Shown here one piece after another: positions 46,681-55,477 of a stretch of DNA of 64,000 nt. Position numbers and translations under genes: made by a program. Source of the stretch: Nocardiopsis alborubida (GTDB lineage: Bacteria; Actinomycetota; Actinomycetes; Streptosporangiales; Streptosporangiaceae); assembly GCF_012396365.1 (NCBI RefSeq), contig NZ_JAAXPG010000001.1, positions 124,001 to 188,000 of the forward strand, given 5' to 3'. The first letter of the stretch is position 1, and the number at the start of each line of letters is the position of its first letter. The notes beneath the pieces were generated by a model. The model did no database searches. It was not told where the DNA came from and was given only the letters and a program-made list of their open reading frames with translations.

Positions 46681-47040
46681 CCGATCGCCGGTCGCCCTTG
46701 GTCAGGGGGGTGAAGGGAGCGGTTGAGCCGAACCGGCCGCCCGATCGCCGGACGCCCCTGGTCAGAGGGGTGAAGGGAACGGTTTAGCCGAACCGACCAC
46801 CCGATCGCCGGTCGTCCCTGGTCAGAGGGGTGAAGGGAACGGTTTAGCCGAACCGACCACCCGATCGCCGGTCGCCCCTGGTCAGGGGGGTGAAGGGAGC
46901 GGTTGAGCCGAACCGACCGCCCGATCGCCGGACGCCCCTGGTCAGAGGGGTGAAGGGAACGGTTTAGCCGAACCGACCACCCGATCGCCGGTCGTCCCTG
47001 GTCAGAGGGGTGAAGGGAACGGTTTAGCCGAACCGACCGG
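46681..47040. repeat. Six tandem 60-bp repeats at the 3' end of pstB
   Basis: Exactly six units of 60 bp, each starting CCGATCGCCGG. Units 1-3 (variants A, B, C) are repeated as units 4-6 (A, B, C), so a 180-bp block was duplicated. The last unit contains the final codons and stop of pstB (on the minus strand CGGTTCGGCTAA), so the repeats are copies of the pstB 3' end plus downstream DNA. Each holds the short hairpin CGGTT-TAGCCG-AACCG. In one minus frame it is free of stops and would encode a 20-residue repeat. Confidence 0.9.
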
Positions 47041-47803
47041 TGATATAGTTCTCGGTCTCCTTCTTCTCCGGCCGGGTGAACATCTGGTTCGTCTCGCCCA
47101 TCTCGATGAGCTTGCCCGGCTTGCCCGGAGCCGACAGGTTGAAGAAGGCCGTCCGGTCGGACACACGCGCCGCCTGCTGCATGTTGTGCGTCACGATGAC
47201 GATCGTGTAGTTCTCCTTGAGCTGGTGGATGAGGTCCTCGATCGCCAGGGTCGAGATCGGGTCCAGCGCCGAGCACGGCTCGTCCATCAGCAGCACCGAC
47301 GGCTTGACCGCGGTGGCGCGGGCGATGCACAGGCGCTGCTGCTGGCCGCCCGAGAGGCCCGAACCGGGCTTGTTCAGCCGGTCCTTGACCTCCTCCCACA
47401 GGTTGGCGCCGCGCAGCGAACCCTCCACCAGCTCGTCCGCCTCGGACTTGCTCATCCGCCGGTTGTTGAGGCGGGCGCCGGCGATGACGTTGTCGTAGAT
47501 CGACATCGTCGGGAACGGGTTGGCCTTCTGGAAGACCATCCCGACCTCGCTGCGCACCATGACCGGGTCCACGTCGGGCCCGTAGATGTCCAGGTCGTCC
47601 AGGAGCACCTTGCCCTGGACGCGGGCTCCCTGGGTCACCTCGTGCATCCGGTTGAGGGTCCGCAGGAAGGTGGACTTGCCGCAGCCCGACGATCCGATGA
47701 ACGCCGTCACCGACCGCGGCTCGATGGTCATCGACACGTCCTCCACGGCCTTGAAGTCGCCGTAGTAGACGTGGAGACCGGAGACGTCGATACGTTTCGC
47801 CAC
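47024..47803 (-). CDS. pstB: Phosphate ABC transporter ATP-binding protein
   Basis: 259 residues from GTG 47803 with GAGGAAC 8 nt upstream. Walker [13 protein letters not shown] signature [14 protein letters not shown], Walker [14 protein letters not shown], and the H-loop THNM. It energises high-affinity phosphate uptake with PstC/PstA. Last gene of the operon; its last codons and stop lie inside the first unit of the tandem repeat array, which may have grown from this end. Confidence 0.97.
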   Translation of the reverse strand: MAKRIDVSGLHVYYGDFKAVEDVSMTIEPRSVTAFIGSSGCGKSTFLRTLNRMHEVTQGARVQGKVLLDDLDIYGPDVDPVMVRSEVGMVFQKANPFPTMSIYDNVIAGARLNNRRMSKSEADELVEGSLRGANLWEEVKDRLNKPGSGLSGGQQQRLCIARATAVKPSVLLMDEPCSALDPISTLAIEDLIHQLKENYTIVIVTHNMQQAARVSDRTAFFNLSAPGKPGKLIEMGETNQMFTRPEKKETENYITGRFG

Positions 47804-47859
47804 TGGAAGTTCCTCGTGAATCTGCTCCGCGCGCGGGGCGTGGGCGGTGGGTGTAGGGG

Positions 47860-48939
47860 TCAACGGGCCTTCGGCGCGAACAGGCGGCCGATCATGCGGG
47901 CCAGGAAGAACAGCAGCATCACCACCAGGATCAGGGTCAGCGCCGCCGCCCAGGCCCTCTCGTAGTTGACGGCGCCGCCCATGCGGACCTGCGAGTAGAT
48001 GAACACCGGCAGGTTCATCATCTGTCCGTCGAACAGGTTCCAGTTGATCGACACCGCGGACGACCCCGTGGTGAGGATCAAAGGAGCCGTCTCCCCGATA
48101 ACACGTGCGATGGCGAGCATGATTCCTGTGGTCAGACCGGCCGCGGAGGTGGGCAGCACCACCTTGGTGATCGTCCGCCACTTGGGCACCCCCAGGGCGT
48201 AGGAGGCCTCGCGCAGGTCCTGCGGCACCAGCCGCAGCATCTCCTCGCTGGAGCGCACCACGACCGGGATCATCAGCACCGCCAGCGCGATCGCGCCCGC
48301 CGCGCCGTTGGTCCGGCCCGGGCCGAACAGGATCATCCACAGCGCCACCACGAACAGTCCGGCGACGATCGACGGGATGCCCGTCATGACGTCGACGAAG
48401 AACACGATGGTCCGCTTCATGCGGCCCTCGGCGTACTCCACGAGGTACACGGCGGTCATCACGCCGATGGGCACCGAGATGAGCGTGGCCATGCCGGTGA
48501 TCGCCAGGGTGCCCGCGATCGCGTGGTAGACGCCGCCCGCGTCCATGCTCGGCAGGACGCCGTTCATGGACACCGTGAGGAAGTAGCCGTCGAACCGGAC
48601 GATGCCGTTGCTCAGCACCGTCCACAGCACCGACACCAGAGGCAGCATCGCCAGCAGGAAGCACAGGTAGACCAGCGAGGTGACCAGGCGGTCCTTGGCC
48701 TTGCGGCCGCCCTCGACGCGGGCGGAGGCCGTCACGATGATCACCACGTACGCGGCGGCCGTGAGCAGGCCCCACAGCAGGAACCCGAAGGACGAGAAGG
48801 CCAGCAGGACCCCGGCCACCACGGCGGCGGAGGAGGCCAGCAGGGCGGCGGGGAACTGGTGGGGCAGGGAGCCGCGACGCAGGTCGGTCGCGGTGGATCC
48901 CGCCTCGGGGCCGGGAGGCTGGGCGGTCGTCGTGTCCAT
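47860..48939 (-). CDS. pstA: Phosphate ABC transporter permease
   Basis: 359 residues from ATG 48939 with AAGGAG upstream. A cytoplasmic N-terminus of about 35 residues and six to seven membrane helices. The permease EAA-type loop is seen in [25 protein letters not shown]. The N-terminal pair of extra helices ([20 protein letters not shown] and following) is common in actinobacterial PstA. The start overlaps the pstC stop by one base (TGATG). Confidence 0.95.
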   Translation of the reverse strand: MDTTTAQPPGPEAGSTATDLRRGSLPHQFPAALLASSAAVVAGVLLAFSSFGFLLWGLLTAAAYVVIIVTASARVEGGRKAKDRLVTSLVYLCFLLAMLPLVSVLWTVLSNGIVRFDGYFLTVSMNGVLPSMDAGGVYHAIAGTLAITGMATLISVPIGVMTAVYLVEYAEGRMKRTIVFFVDVMTGIPSIVAGLFVVALWMILFGPGRTNGAAGAIALAVLMIPVVVRSSEEMLRLVPQDLREASYALGVPKWRTITKVVLPTSAAGLTTGIMLAIARVIGETAPLILTTGSSAVSINWNLFDGQMMNLPVFIYSQVRMGGAVNYERAWAAALTLILVVMLLFFLARMIGRLFAPKAR

Positions 48940-49901
48940 CAAGACTCCTTGCTCCCCCGGGTCACGACGTAGCGCGCGCCCATGTTGACGACGAGGGTGA
49001 TCGCGAACAGGACCAGCCCGGCGGCGATCAGCGCGGAGACGCCGTACCCGGTGGCCTCGGGGTACTGGAGGGCGATGTGCGCGGCGATGGTCTGGTTGCC
49101 GCTCTGCAACAGGTTCCAGGAGACGATGAGGGAGGGGGACAGGATCATCGCGACGGCCATGGTCTCGCCCAGGGCGCGGCCCAGGCCGAGCATGGCGCCG
49201 CCCACCACGCCGGACTTGCCGAAGGGCAGCACGGCCAGGCGGATCATCTCCCAGCGGGTGGCGCCCATGGCCAGGGCCGCCTCGCGGTGCCCCTGCGGGG
49301 TCTGGCGGAACACGTCGCGCGCCATCGCGGTGATGATCGGCAGGATCATGACGGCCAGTACCACGCCCGCGGTCAGGGTGGTGCGGGCCGAGGTGGAGGC
49401 GGGGCCCTCGAACAGCGGGATCCAGCCCAGGTAGCGCGTCAGCGCCTGGTACACGGGAACCAGTTCCGGCGCGAGGAAGCCGATGCCCCACAGGCCGTAG
49501 ACGACGCTGGGGATGGCGGCCAGCAGGTCCACCAGGTAGCCGAGCAGCGAGGCGAGTCTGCGCGGCGCGTAGAAGACGATGAACAGCGCGATCCCGATCG
49601 CCACCGGCGTGGCCAGCAGCAGCGCGATGGCCGCGGCCAGGACGGTGCCGAAGGCCAGGGCGGCGACACCGAACGCGGGGTCCTCGCGGACGTTGGGCTC
49701 CCACTCCGTGCTGGTGAGGAAGTTCACCGTGTTCGCGGTCAGGGACGGCCAGGCCTGTACGAGCAGGAAGGCGGCGACACCGGCGAGGATCAGCAGGATC
49801 AGGGTGCCCGAGCCTCGGGCGAGCCCGGCGAAGGCGACGTCGCCGATCCGGCGCTTGCCCGTGGGCGGCGGTGCCGCCTCGGGGGCGTCCGTGGTCGTCA
49901 T
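48939..49901 (-). CDS. pstC: Phosphate ABC transporter permease
   Basis: 320 residues, GGAG 8 nt before ATG 49901. Six membrane helices, with the EAA loop [19 protein letters not shown]. Partner of PstA in the transmembrane channel. First gene of this pst operon: the phosphate-binding protein PstS, normally immediately upstream, is missing. A 250-nt leader without a gene separates it from a PHO box. Confidence 0.96.
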   Translation of the reverse strand: MTTTDAPEAAPPPTGKRRIGDVAFAGLARGSGTLILLILAGVAAFLLVQAWPSLTANTVNFLTSTEWEPNVREDPAFGVAALAFGTVLAAAIALLLATPVAIGIALFIVFYAPRRLASLLGYLVDLLAAIPSVVYGLWGIGFLAPELVPVYQALTRYLGWIPLFEGPASTSARTTLTAGVVLAVMILPIITAMARDVFRQTPQGHREAALAMGATRWEMIRLAVLPFGKSGVVGGAMLGLGRALGETMAVAMILSPSLIVSWNLLQSGNQTIAAHIALQYPEATGYGVSALIAAGLVLFAITLVVNMGARYVVTRGSKES

Positions 49902-50155
49902 GGGTTGGCTCCGGTTCGGAAGGTTTCGGGGCGGGTCGCCCGGATGGTGCGGTGCGTTCCGTGCACCTTCTGCGTGCCTGGTCTGTTCCCTGCGACGCGC
50001 GGTTCTCCCGCTGGTCGGGGGATGTCTCCCCGCCGAGAGCCCCTCCGCGTCCCGTACTGGGGCGATCGCCGGTCACCGCGCCACGGTCCGTGGTGGAGGG
50101 TGGCCGTGCCGCACCGAATGTGAAGGTAGGTGCAAGAGGTGACGAGTTGTCCCAA

Positions 50156-50177
50156 ACAAGGTGAACGGAAGATGAAC
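50156..50177 (-). promoter_or_regulatory. PHO box (PhoP operator) upstream of pstC
   Basis: On the minus strand two 11-bp direct repeats, GTTCATCTTCC then GTTCACCTTGT, match the Streptomyces PHO box (GTTCACC core). Weaker repeats in the same 11-bp phase continue downstream (GTCACC, GCACC, TCAC) to about 50120. It marks PhoR/PhoP control by phosphate starvation. The remaining spacer (49902-50155) shows no gene and no trace of pstS. Confidence 0.8.
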
Positions 50178-50229
50178 GAGGCGCCGCACTCCCGTGGCGG
50201 CCCGGGGATTGCCCGGTGAATGTGACAGG

Positions 50230-51222
50230 TCACACGTTCGGGCGGGGGGCGTCGTCCCTCGGCGGCGCGTACATCACGTCGGTGTCCCACATGGCGAATC
50301 CGAGCGACTCGTACAGCCGCACCGCGGCCTCGTTGTCGCCGTCCACGTACAGGTGGACCCACGGCAGGCCGGCGTCGCGCAGGTGTCGCAGACCCGCCAG
50401 GGTCAGGGCCCGGCCGAGGCCGCTGCCCTGCCACTCGGGGTCCACGCCCACCGCGTAGACCTCGCCCACCGGATCGCCGTCGGTGAGCCCGGCGCCGTCG
50501 GCGTGGGTCTTGGTCCAGTGGAACGCGGCCACTCCGCCGTCCTTGGCGGTGGCCAGGAAGAAGCCGTGCGGGTCGAACCAGTCCTCCACCTCGCGCTGGA
50601 GCAGGTCGTCCAGGGTGAGCTGGCCCTGCTCGGGGTGGTCGGCGAACGCCCGCGCGTTGGCCGCCAGCCACGCCTGCTCGTCCTGGCCGACGACGAAGGC
50701 GCGCAGCCGGACCCGCTCGGCCACCTCGGGCCGCAGTTCGGGCTCGGGCAGCTCTGGTGCCTCCCAGGGGCCGCCCGCCTCGTCCTCGGCGATGTCGCGC
50801 AGCGGCATCCGCATCTTGTGGAGTTCGCGGACGGCGGTCCACCCGTCCTCACGCGCCACCGACACCGCCTGCGGGGTGCGCCCGTGCGCCCACACGCGGA
50901 CCCCGTCCGGTCCGGCGTCCCGGTCCACCGAGTGCAGCAGGGCGGTACCGTACCCGCGGCCGCGGTGGTCGGGGTGGACGACTACCTCTCCGGAGTCGGG
51001 CTCGCCCGCGACGCGCTCCACGAACGCGAAGCCGATCGCGCGCCCCTCCTCCAGGGCCAGGTGGAATCGGCTGCTCCCCGAGGGGGCGCCGTGTCTGACG
51101 CGGAGCAGGGTGTGCTCCGACAGCGGTGCGACCCCGTCGGCCGCGCGTGCGGCCTCGGCGAGCGTCAGCACCTGTTCGGCCAGGGTCCGGTCCAGGTCAT
51201 CGGTGACTAGCGGGGTGTCCAT
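50230..51222 (-). CDS. mshD: Mycothiol synthase
   Basis: 330 residues. Two GNAT acetyltransferase domains: the N-terminal one with EVVVHPDHRGRGYGTALL (about 78-95) and the C-terminal one with VGVDPEWQGSGLGRALT and the LYVDGDNEAAVRLYESLGF end. It acetylates Cys-GlcN-Ins with acetyl-CoA to give mycothiol, the main low-molecular-weight thiol of actinobacteria. It lies upstream of the PHO box and pst genes on the same strand. Confidence 0.95.
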   Translation of the reverse strand: MDTPLVTDDLDRTLAEQVLTLAEAARAADGVAPLSEHTLLRVRHGAPSGSSRFHLALEEGRAIGFAFVERVAGEPDSGEVVVHPDHRGRGYGTALLHSVDRDAGPDGVRVWAHGRTPQAVSVAREDGWTAVRELHKMRMPLRDIAEDEAGGPWEAPELPEPELRPEVAERVRLRAFVVGQDEQAWLAANARAFADHPEQGQLTLDDLLQREVEDWFDPHGFFLATAKDGGVAAFHWTKTHADGAGLTDGDPVGEVYAVGVDPEWQGSGLGRALTLAGLRHLRDAGLPWVHLYVDGDNEAAVRLYESLGFAMWDTDVMYAPPRDDAPRPNV

Positions 51223-51367
51223 GGACCGAAAGCCTACGACGGGCTGACCGCAGGACTTCCGTCAGCCACGGCTGGCGGGGTGTTTGTCCTGGTAGCCGCC
51301 CCGCCCCGCGCGTCGCCGGGGCGCCGTCCCCGGCGGCGCGGCCGCCGGGGAGCGGCTCCGGGACGTC

Positions 51368-52432
51368 CTACCTCCTGCGGCGCCTGCCCTGGTAGCCGCC
51401 GCCGACGCGGACGCGCCGCATCGGTGCGAGCGGGGCCGCGAGCAGCAGCGCGAGGAGGAAGGCGGCGAGCAGCACCGCCGGGGCCATGTTCGGCCCCAGG
51501 TCGCTGTGATCGGCGGCCACCTCGGCGCCGTCGAGGTCGTCGTCCTGACCGCCGGGGGTCACCGTCGGCAGTTCGGCGAGGTTCTCCGCGCCGGGCACGA
51601 CCCCGGGCAGGGCGGCCTCGTCACTCGGCAGGTCCGGGAAACTGTCACGGGTGGTGGGCACGTCGCTGGTGGGCACGTCCTCCACGCCTCCGGAGGAGCG
51701 GGGCGTGCCGCCGGAGCCGCCGGACCGGCCGCCGTTGCCCGAGCCGCCGGAGCCGCCCGAGCCGCCGGAACTCCCCCCGCGGTCGTCGTCCGACGCGGGC
51801 GGGTCGGAGGGTTCCTTGGTCTCGTCCGGTTCCTCGGTGGGCTCCTCCGTGGGCTCCTCGGTCGGATCCGGGGGAGTGGTGGGCTCGGGCCTGGTGATCG
51901 AGATGGCCCACGTGCCGGTGGAGACGGTGTGCTCTTTCGCCGGGTCCAGGGCCGCGCACTCGACGCCCTCCTGGGCGAGCGCGTAGGTGAGGGTGGCCAC
52001 GACCTCGGCGGACGCGCGGGTCTCGCCGGTGACCTCTCCGGCGGGCGCGGCCTCGCCCGGGGCGACCTCCTGGGGAGTGAACCCGTCGACGCGGAAACCG
52101 TCGGCGTTCACGCTCATCGCGAGCAGGCAGACGCCGGCGTCGCCGGTGTTGGTCGCGGTGAGGGGGTTGGCCGGGACGGAAGTGCCCAGATCCACCTCGT
52201 CGGAGTCCCGCCCGAAGGAGACGACGGCCGATGCGACGGGCTCGGGGGAGGGGGAGGCGGACGGCGGCGGCGAGGGCGGGACCGACGGGGACGCGGACGC
52301 TGAGGGGCTCGGCTCCGCGTGGGCCGGGGACATGACGGCGACCAGGCTGGAACCGACGAAGACGGCCCCCAGGGCGACGGCCGTGCGGCGGCGTCCGGGG
52401 GTGAGCGGGGGTCTCGCGGCGTTCGTGGGCAT
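51368..52432 (-). CDS. Secreted Pro/Ser/Gly-rich protein with C-terminal membrane anchor
   Basis: 354 residues from ATG 52432 with GAGGAGGAGAA upstream. Signal peptide ending SPAHAE (about residue 39), a Pro/Ser linker, a small beta domain (about 68-185) with two Cys that may form a disulfide (CLLAMS, VECAALD), then Glu/Pro repeats (EEPTEEPTEEP) and a Gly/Ser tract. The C-terminal hydrophobic helix (about 313-336) is followed by a basic RRRRR tail. There is no LPxTG-type motif, so it is likely a membrane-anchored surface protein. Family not recognised. Confidence 0.8.
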   Translation of the reverse strand: MPTNAARPPLTPGRRRTAVALGAVFVGSSLVAVMSPAHAEPSPSASASPSVPPSPPPSASPSPEPVASAVVSFGRDSDEVDLGTSVPANPLTATNTGDAGVCLLAMSVNADGFRVDGFTPQEVAPGEAAPAGEVTGETRASAEVVATLTYALAQEGVECAALDPAKEHTVSTGTWAISITRPEPTTPPDPTEEPTEEPTEEPDETKEPSDPPASDDDRGGSSGGSGGSGGSGNGGRSGGSGGTPRSSGGVEDVPTSDVPTTRDSFPDLPSDEAALPGVVPGAENLAELPTVTPGGQDDDLDGAEVAADHSDLGPNMAPAVLLAAFLLALLLAAPLAPMRRVRVGGGYQGRRRRR

Positions 52433-52690
52433 CGGGGCGTTCTCCTCCTCGCGGATGGCGCGCCAAGGCAGCTTCTGCGCACCCGGCCGCGGGGAGTTTC
52501 GCCGCGCCTGACGTCCCGGCGTGGGGGTGCCCACACGATCTTAGGACCTGGGGCCGTCGAACACGAGTGTTCGGACGCCCCTTCCCGCGCCGTTCGTCCG
52601 AGGGACGGCCGAGCCCGCGAGCGCGGTCGGCGAACCCGGAGGCGGCCGGCCCCGCAGCGCCGGGGGCCGGTGGACCCGGGGCGTCCGGAA

Positions 52691-52728
52691 ACGGCTCCGG
52701 GGCGCCCGCACGGGCGCCCCGGAGCCGT
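52691..52728 (-). terminator. Terminator after glnR
   Basis: Perfect 18-bp arms (ACGGCTCCGGGGCGCCCG and complement) with a 2-nt loop, 49 bp beyond the glnR stop. The rest of the 345-bp spacer shows no gene. Confidence 0.8.
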
Positions 52729-52777
52729 CCCGCGGGCGGGAGGAGGCGGCTCCCCGCGGGTTGCGTCCGCCCGGCCG

Positions 52778-53545
52778 CTACGTCGCGCTGGGCTCGGCGG
52801 AGCGCGCGGCGGGCGGGGCGTCGACCCCCTCCGGCACGGCCGCGGGCGCCTTGGCGACCGGGTCGGGCACGAAGCGGTAGCCCACGTTGCGCACGGTGCC
52901 GATCAGCGACTCGTACTCCGAGCCCAGCTTGGCGCGCAGGCGCCGCACGTGGACGTCGATGGTGCGGGTGCCGCCGAAGTAGTCGTAGCCCCACACCTCC
53001 TGGAGCAGCTGCGCCCGGGTGAACACCCGGCCGGGGTGCTGCGCCAGGAACTTGAGCAGTTCGAACTCCTTGAAGGTGAGGTCGAGGATCCGGCCGCGCA
53101 GCCGCGCGATGTAGGTGGCCTCGTCGATGACGAGATCGCCCCTGCGGATCTCGTCGGGGTCGTCCGTCCCGGCCTCGGCCGACCCCACGGCCAGCCGCAG
53201 GCGCGCCTCGACCTCCGCGGGACCGGCGGTGGACAGGATGAAGTCGTTCACCTGCCAGTCGGGGGTCAGCGCCGCGACGCCGCCCTCGGTCAGGACCACC
53301 ATCAGGGGGCAGTCCAGGCCCGTGGTGTCGAGCAGGCGGCAGAAGTTGCGGGCCGCGGCGAGGTCGGTCCGCGCGTCGACCAGGATGGCGTCGACCGGAG
53401 CGCCGGAGCCGCCGCCCGCGTTCGACGCCAGCAGGGCCCCCGCCTCCGCCGGTGCCACCCGCACCGAGTGCAGAAGGAGACCGAGGGCGGGAAGTACGTG
53501 GTCGGACGGTTCGTTCGAGTTCGTCAACAGCAGCAGATGGCTCAT
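52778..53545 (-). CDS. glnR: GlnR, global nitrogen regulator (OmpR-type)
   Basis: 255 residues. The N-terminal receiver-like domain [20 protein letters not shown] is close to Streptomyces GlnR, with Asp about 57 (ILVDAR). The C-terminal winged helix contains [40 protein letters not shown] and [14 protein letters not shown]. As an orphan regulator with no kinase next to it, GlnR controls glutamine synthetase and ammonium uptake genes. The 107-bp divergent spacer to the MoaD-like gene carries both promoters. Confidence 0.96.
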   Translation of the reverse strand: MSHLLLLTNSNEPSDHVLPALGLLLHSVRVAPAEAGALLASNAGGGSGAPVDAILVDARTDLAAARNFCRLLDTTGLDCPLMVVLTEGGVAALTPDWQVNDFILSTAGPAEVEARLRLAVGSAEAGTDDPDEIRRGDLVIDEATYIARLRGRILDLTFKEFELLKFLAQHPGRVFTRAQLLQEVWGYDYFGGTRTIDVHVRRLRAKLGSEYESLIGTVRNVGYRFVPDPVAKAPAAVPEGVDAPPAARSAEPSAT

Positions 53546-53652
53546 GCGTCTCTTCTCGTCACCCCGCTCTGCGCGGGCGATCGAAGGCGCCATTGCCCCC
53601 GGTGAAGATGTCCAATTCGTCGCCTCCGAGCAACACCAAGGATAATCAACGG

Positions 53653-53910
53653 ATGGCGAAGTGCACTATCAGGTACTGGGCAGCGGCCAAGGAGGCCGCC
53701 GGAACCGCCGAGGAAACGGTCGGGGCCGCCACACTCGCGGAGGCTCTGGAGGCGGCGTGTCGGCTGCACCCGGACGACCGCTTCCAGCGCGTACTCGGAT
53801 CCTCCTCACTGCTGGTCGACGAGCGCCCGGTCGGCCGCAGGGCGCACGGTGACGTGCCGGTCGCGGACGGCACTGTGATCGAGGTCCTACCGCCCTTCGC
53901 GGGCGGCTGA
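53653..53910 (+). CDS. MoaD/ThiS-family sulfur carrier-like protein
   Basis: 85 residues from ATG 53653. Ubiquitin-like fold, ending PPFAGG with the diglycine tail needed for sulfur transfer or adenylation. [12 protein letters not shown] is the typical late strand. It looks leaderless: GATAAT lies 6 nt before the ATG. Conserved next to glnR in actinomycetes. The partner pathway (molybdopterin, thiamine or other) cannot be told. Confidence 0.88.
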   Translation: MAKCTIRYWAAAKEAAGTAEETVGAATLAEALEAACRLHPDDRFQRVLGSSSLLVDERPVGRRAHGDVPVADGTVIEVLPPFAGG

Positions 53911-53943
53911 GGGGCCGTACGGCTCCGGAAACAGGAGGGGAAC

Positions 53944-54210
53944 ATGGCGGAAACGCCCCAGTGGGCGGGTCGGGCGCGCGTGGTGATGCTCGGCAAGCCG
54001 GGATGCCATCTGTGCGAGGACGCCTGGGGGGTCATCGAGCGGGTCACGGACGAGCTCGGTGCCAGCCGGGCGGTGCACCAGCTCGACGAGGTCGGCGCGG
54101 ACGAACGCGAGGAGTACTGGGACAAGGTCCCGGTGACGTTCGTGGACGGGCGCCGCCACGACTTCTGGAGGGTGGGCGAGGACCGCCTGCGCTCCGCCCT
54201 GGGCGGTTGA
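53944..54210 (+). CDS. Glutaredoxin-like (DUF836) thiol protein
   Basis: 88 residues. A thioredoxin-like fold with active site KPGCHLCED (Cys 21 and 24) and the cis-Pro in KVPVTFVDG. Reduces disulfides, probably with mycothiol or thioredoxin reductase. AGGAGGGGAAC precedes the ATG. It follows the MoaD-like gene by 33 bp, so likely cotranscribed, and precedes rex. Confidence 0.9.
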   Translation: MAETPQWAGRARVVMLGKPGCHLCEDAWGVIERVTDELGASRAVHQLDEVGADEREEYWDKVPVTFVDGRRHDFWRVGEDRLRSALGG

Positions 54211-54481
54211 GCGGACGCGCGGTCGTTCTCGGGGGCGTCGGGACGGAGTGCCGTGCGGGGAACAGGTCTCTCGGCGGCCCCCGGGAGGCGTCGCCTGAGG
54301 GGTGAATGGTTCTGCCCGAGAGCCAAGTAAGCCCGAAAACTACGACTGTGCCCACAAATATGCACATATGACGTTCTTTGGTTGTCCCGAATTGTCGACG
54401 TGCGCACCGGAGGTTTGCGCGGGGGCGCCGGGGCCCTTGCCGGTGGGAACTTATGAGCCCGCCGTCACAGCGGACCCCACT

Positions 54482-54499
54482 TTGTGCGTGCTTTCACAA
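54482..54499. promoter_or_regulatory. Rex operator (ROP) upstream of rex
   Basis: TTGTGCGTGCTTTCACAA matches the consensus TTGTGAA-N4-TTCACAA at 12 of 14 positions, with the right arm perfect. TAATCT (54505-54510) is a likely -10 box. The position supports NADH-responsive autoregulation of rex and the haem genes. The rest of 54211-54643 holds no gene. Confidence 0.8.
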
Positions 54500-54643
54500 G
54501 CACGTAATCTAGGTATCCCAAGACATGCCGGGGGAGTGCGGCGGCAGCAGCCCGTCCGCTCCCCGCGCCGGTCCTGGCGGCCCGCCTCCCGCCCGGACCG
54601 CCTCCGCGCCCGCCCGCCGACCGCTGCCCAGGAGCGCCCGCCT

Positions 54644-55339
54644 GTGACCAGTCGTCCACCACGGCCCCGGGAGAGGGGCATTCCGGAGGCCACCGTGGCC
54701 CGGCTCCCCGTCTACCTCCGCGCCCTCCAGACCCTCCAGGACCGGGGCACCCTCACCGTCTCCTCCGAGGACCTCGCCTCCGCGGCCGGTGTGAACTCCG
54801 CCAAGCTGCGCAAGGACCTGTCCCACCTCGGGTCCTACGGGACGCGTGGCGTGGGTTACGAGGTGGAGTACCTCGTCTACCAGATCTCGCGTGAGCTTGG
54901 TCTCACCCAGGACTGGGCCGTGGCCATCGTCGGGATCGGCAACCTGGGCCGCGCACTGGCCAACTACGGGGGGTTCGGGACCCGCGGGTTCCGGATCGCG
55001 GCGCTGCTCGACGCGGACCCGGCGATGGTGGGGCAGAGTGTCGCGTCCCTGGACGTGAGGCATATTGACAACCTGGAGGAGGTTGTCCGTTCCGAGAGAG
55101 TTTCCATCGGTGTCATCACGACGCCGGCGGTCTCCGCGCAGGGCGTGGCGACGCGTTTCGTCGAGGCCGGGGTGGCCAGCATCCTCAACTTCGCGCCGGT
55201 CGTACTCAATGTGCCGGACGGGGTCGATGTGCGTAAGGTCGACTTGTCCATCGAACTCCAGATCCTCGCCTTCCACGCGCAGCGCAGGGCCGATGGCGAC
55301 GGCCGCGGCGCGGAACGCGCGGGACTGGAGCTGACGTGA
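54644..55339 (+). CDS. rex: Redox-sensing repressor Rex
   Basis: 231 residues from GTG 54644 with AGGAG 9 nt upstream. The long frame before it covers promoter DNA. The N-terminal winged helix (IPEATVARLPVYLRAL, SSEDLASAAGVNSAKLRKDLS) is followed by a Rossmann domain with GIGNLGRALANYGGF. Rex senses the NADH/NAD+ ratio and releases DNA when NADH is high. First gene before hemA; the ROP site at 54482-54499 suggests it controls the operon. Confidence 0.96.
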   Translation: MTSRPPRPRERGIPEATVARLPVYLRALQTLQDRGTLTVSSEDLASAAGVNSAKLRKDLSHLGSYGTRGVGYEVEYLVYQISRELGLTQDWAVAIVGIGNLGRALANYGGFGTRGFRIAALLDADPAMVGQSVASLDVRHIDNLEEVVRSERVSIGVITTPAVSAQGVATRFVEAGVASILNFAPVVLNVPDGVDVRKVDLSIELQILAFHAQRRADGDGRGAERAGLELT

Positions 55340-55477
55340 CCTGAGGGATGGACGATCCGGGCCGTGAGGCCCGCATGAGCGGTGGGCGATGAGCGAGCGT
55401 GCGCCGCGCCTCCGGCGGCCTGGCCGCCGCCGGGGCATACGAAGACGCTGTGTGGTGCCTGCATAGGAGTAGTGCGG

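Noticed and set aside
46681-47040. CRISPR array
   Set aside because: The units are contiguous and nearly identical over all 60 bp with no unique spacers, and there is no cas gene.
46635-47399. Repeat protein with 20-residue units ([19 protein letters not shown]) on the minus strand
   Set aside because: The frame is out of phase with pstB and has no start signal of its own. The periodicity comes from the 60-bp DNA repeat. Reported as a DNA repeat instead.
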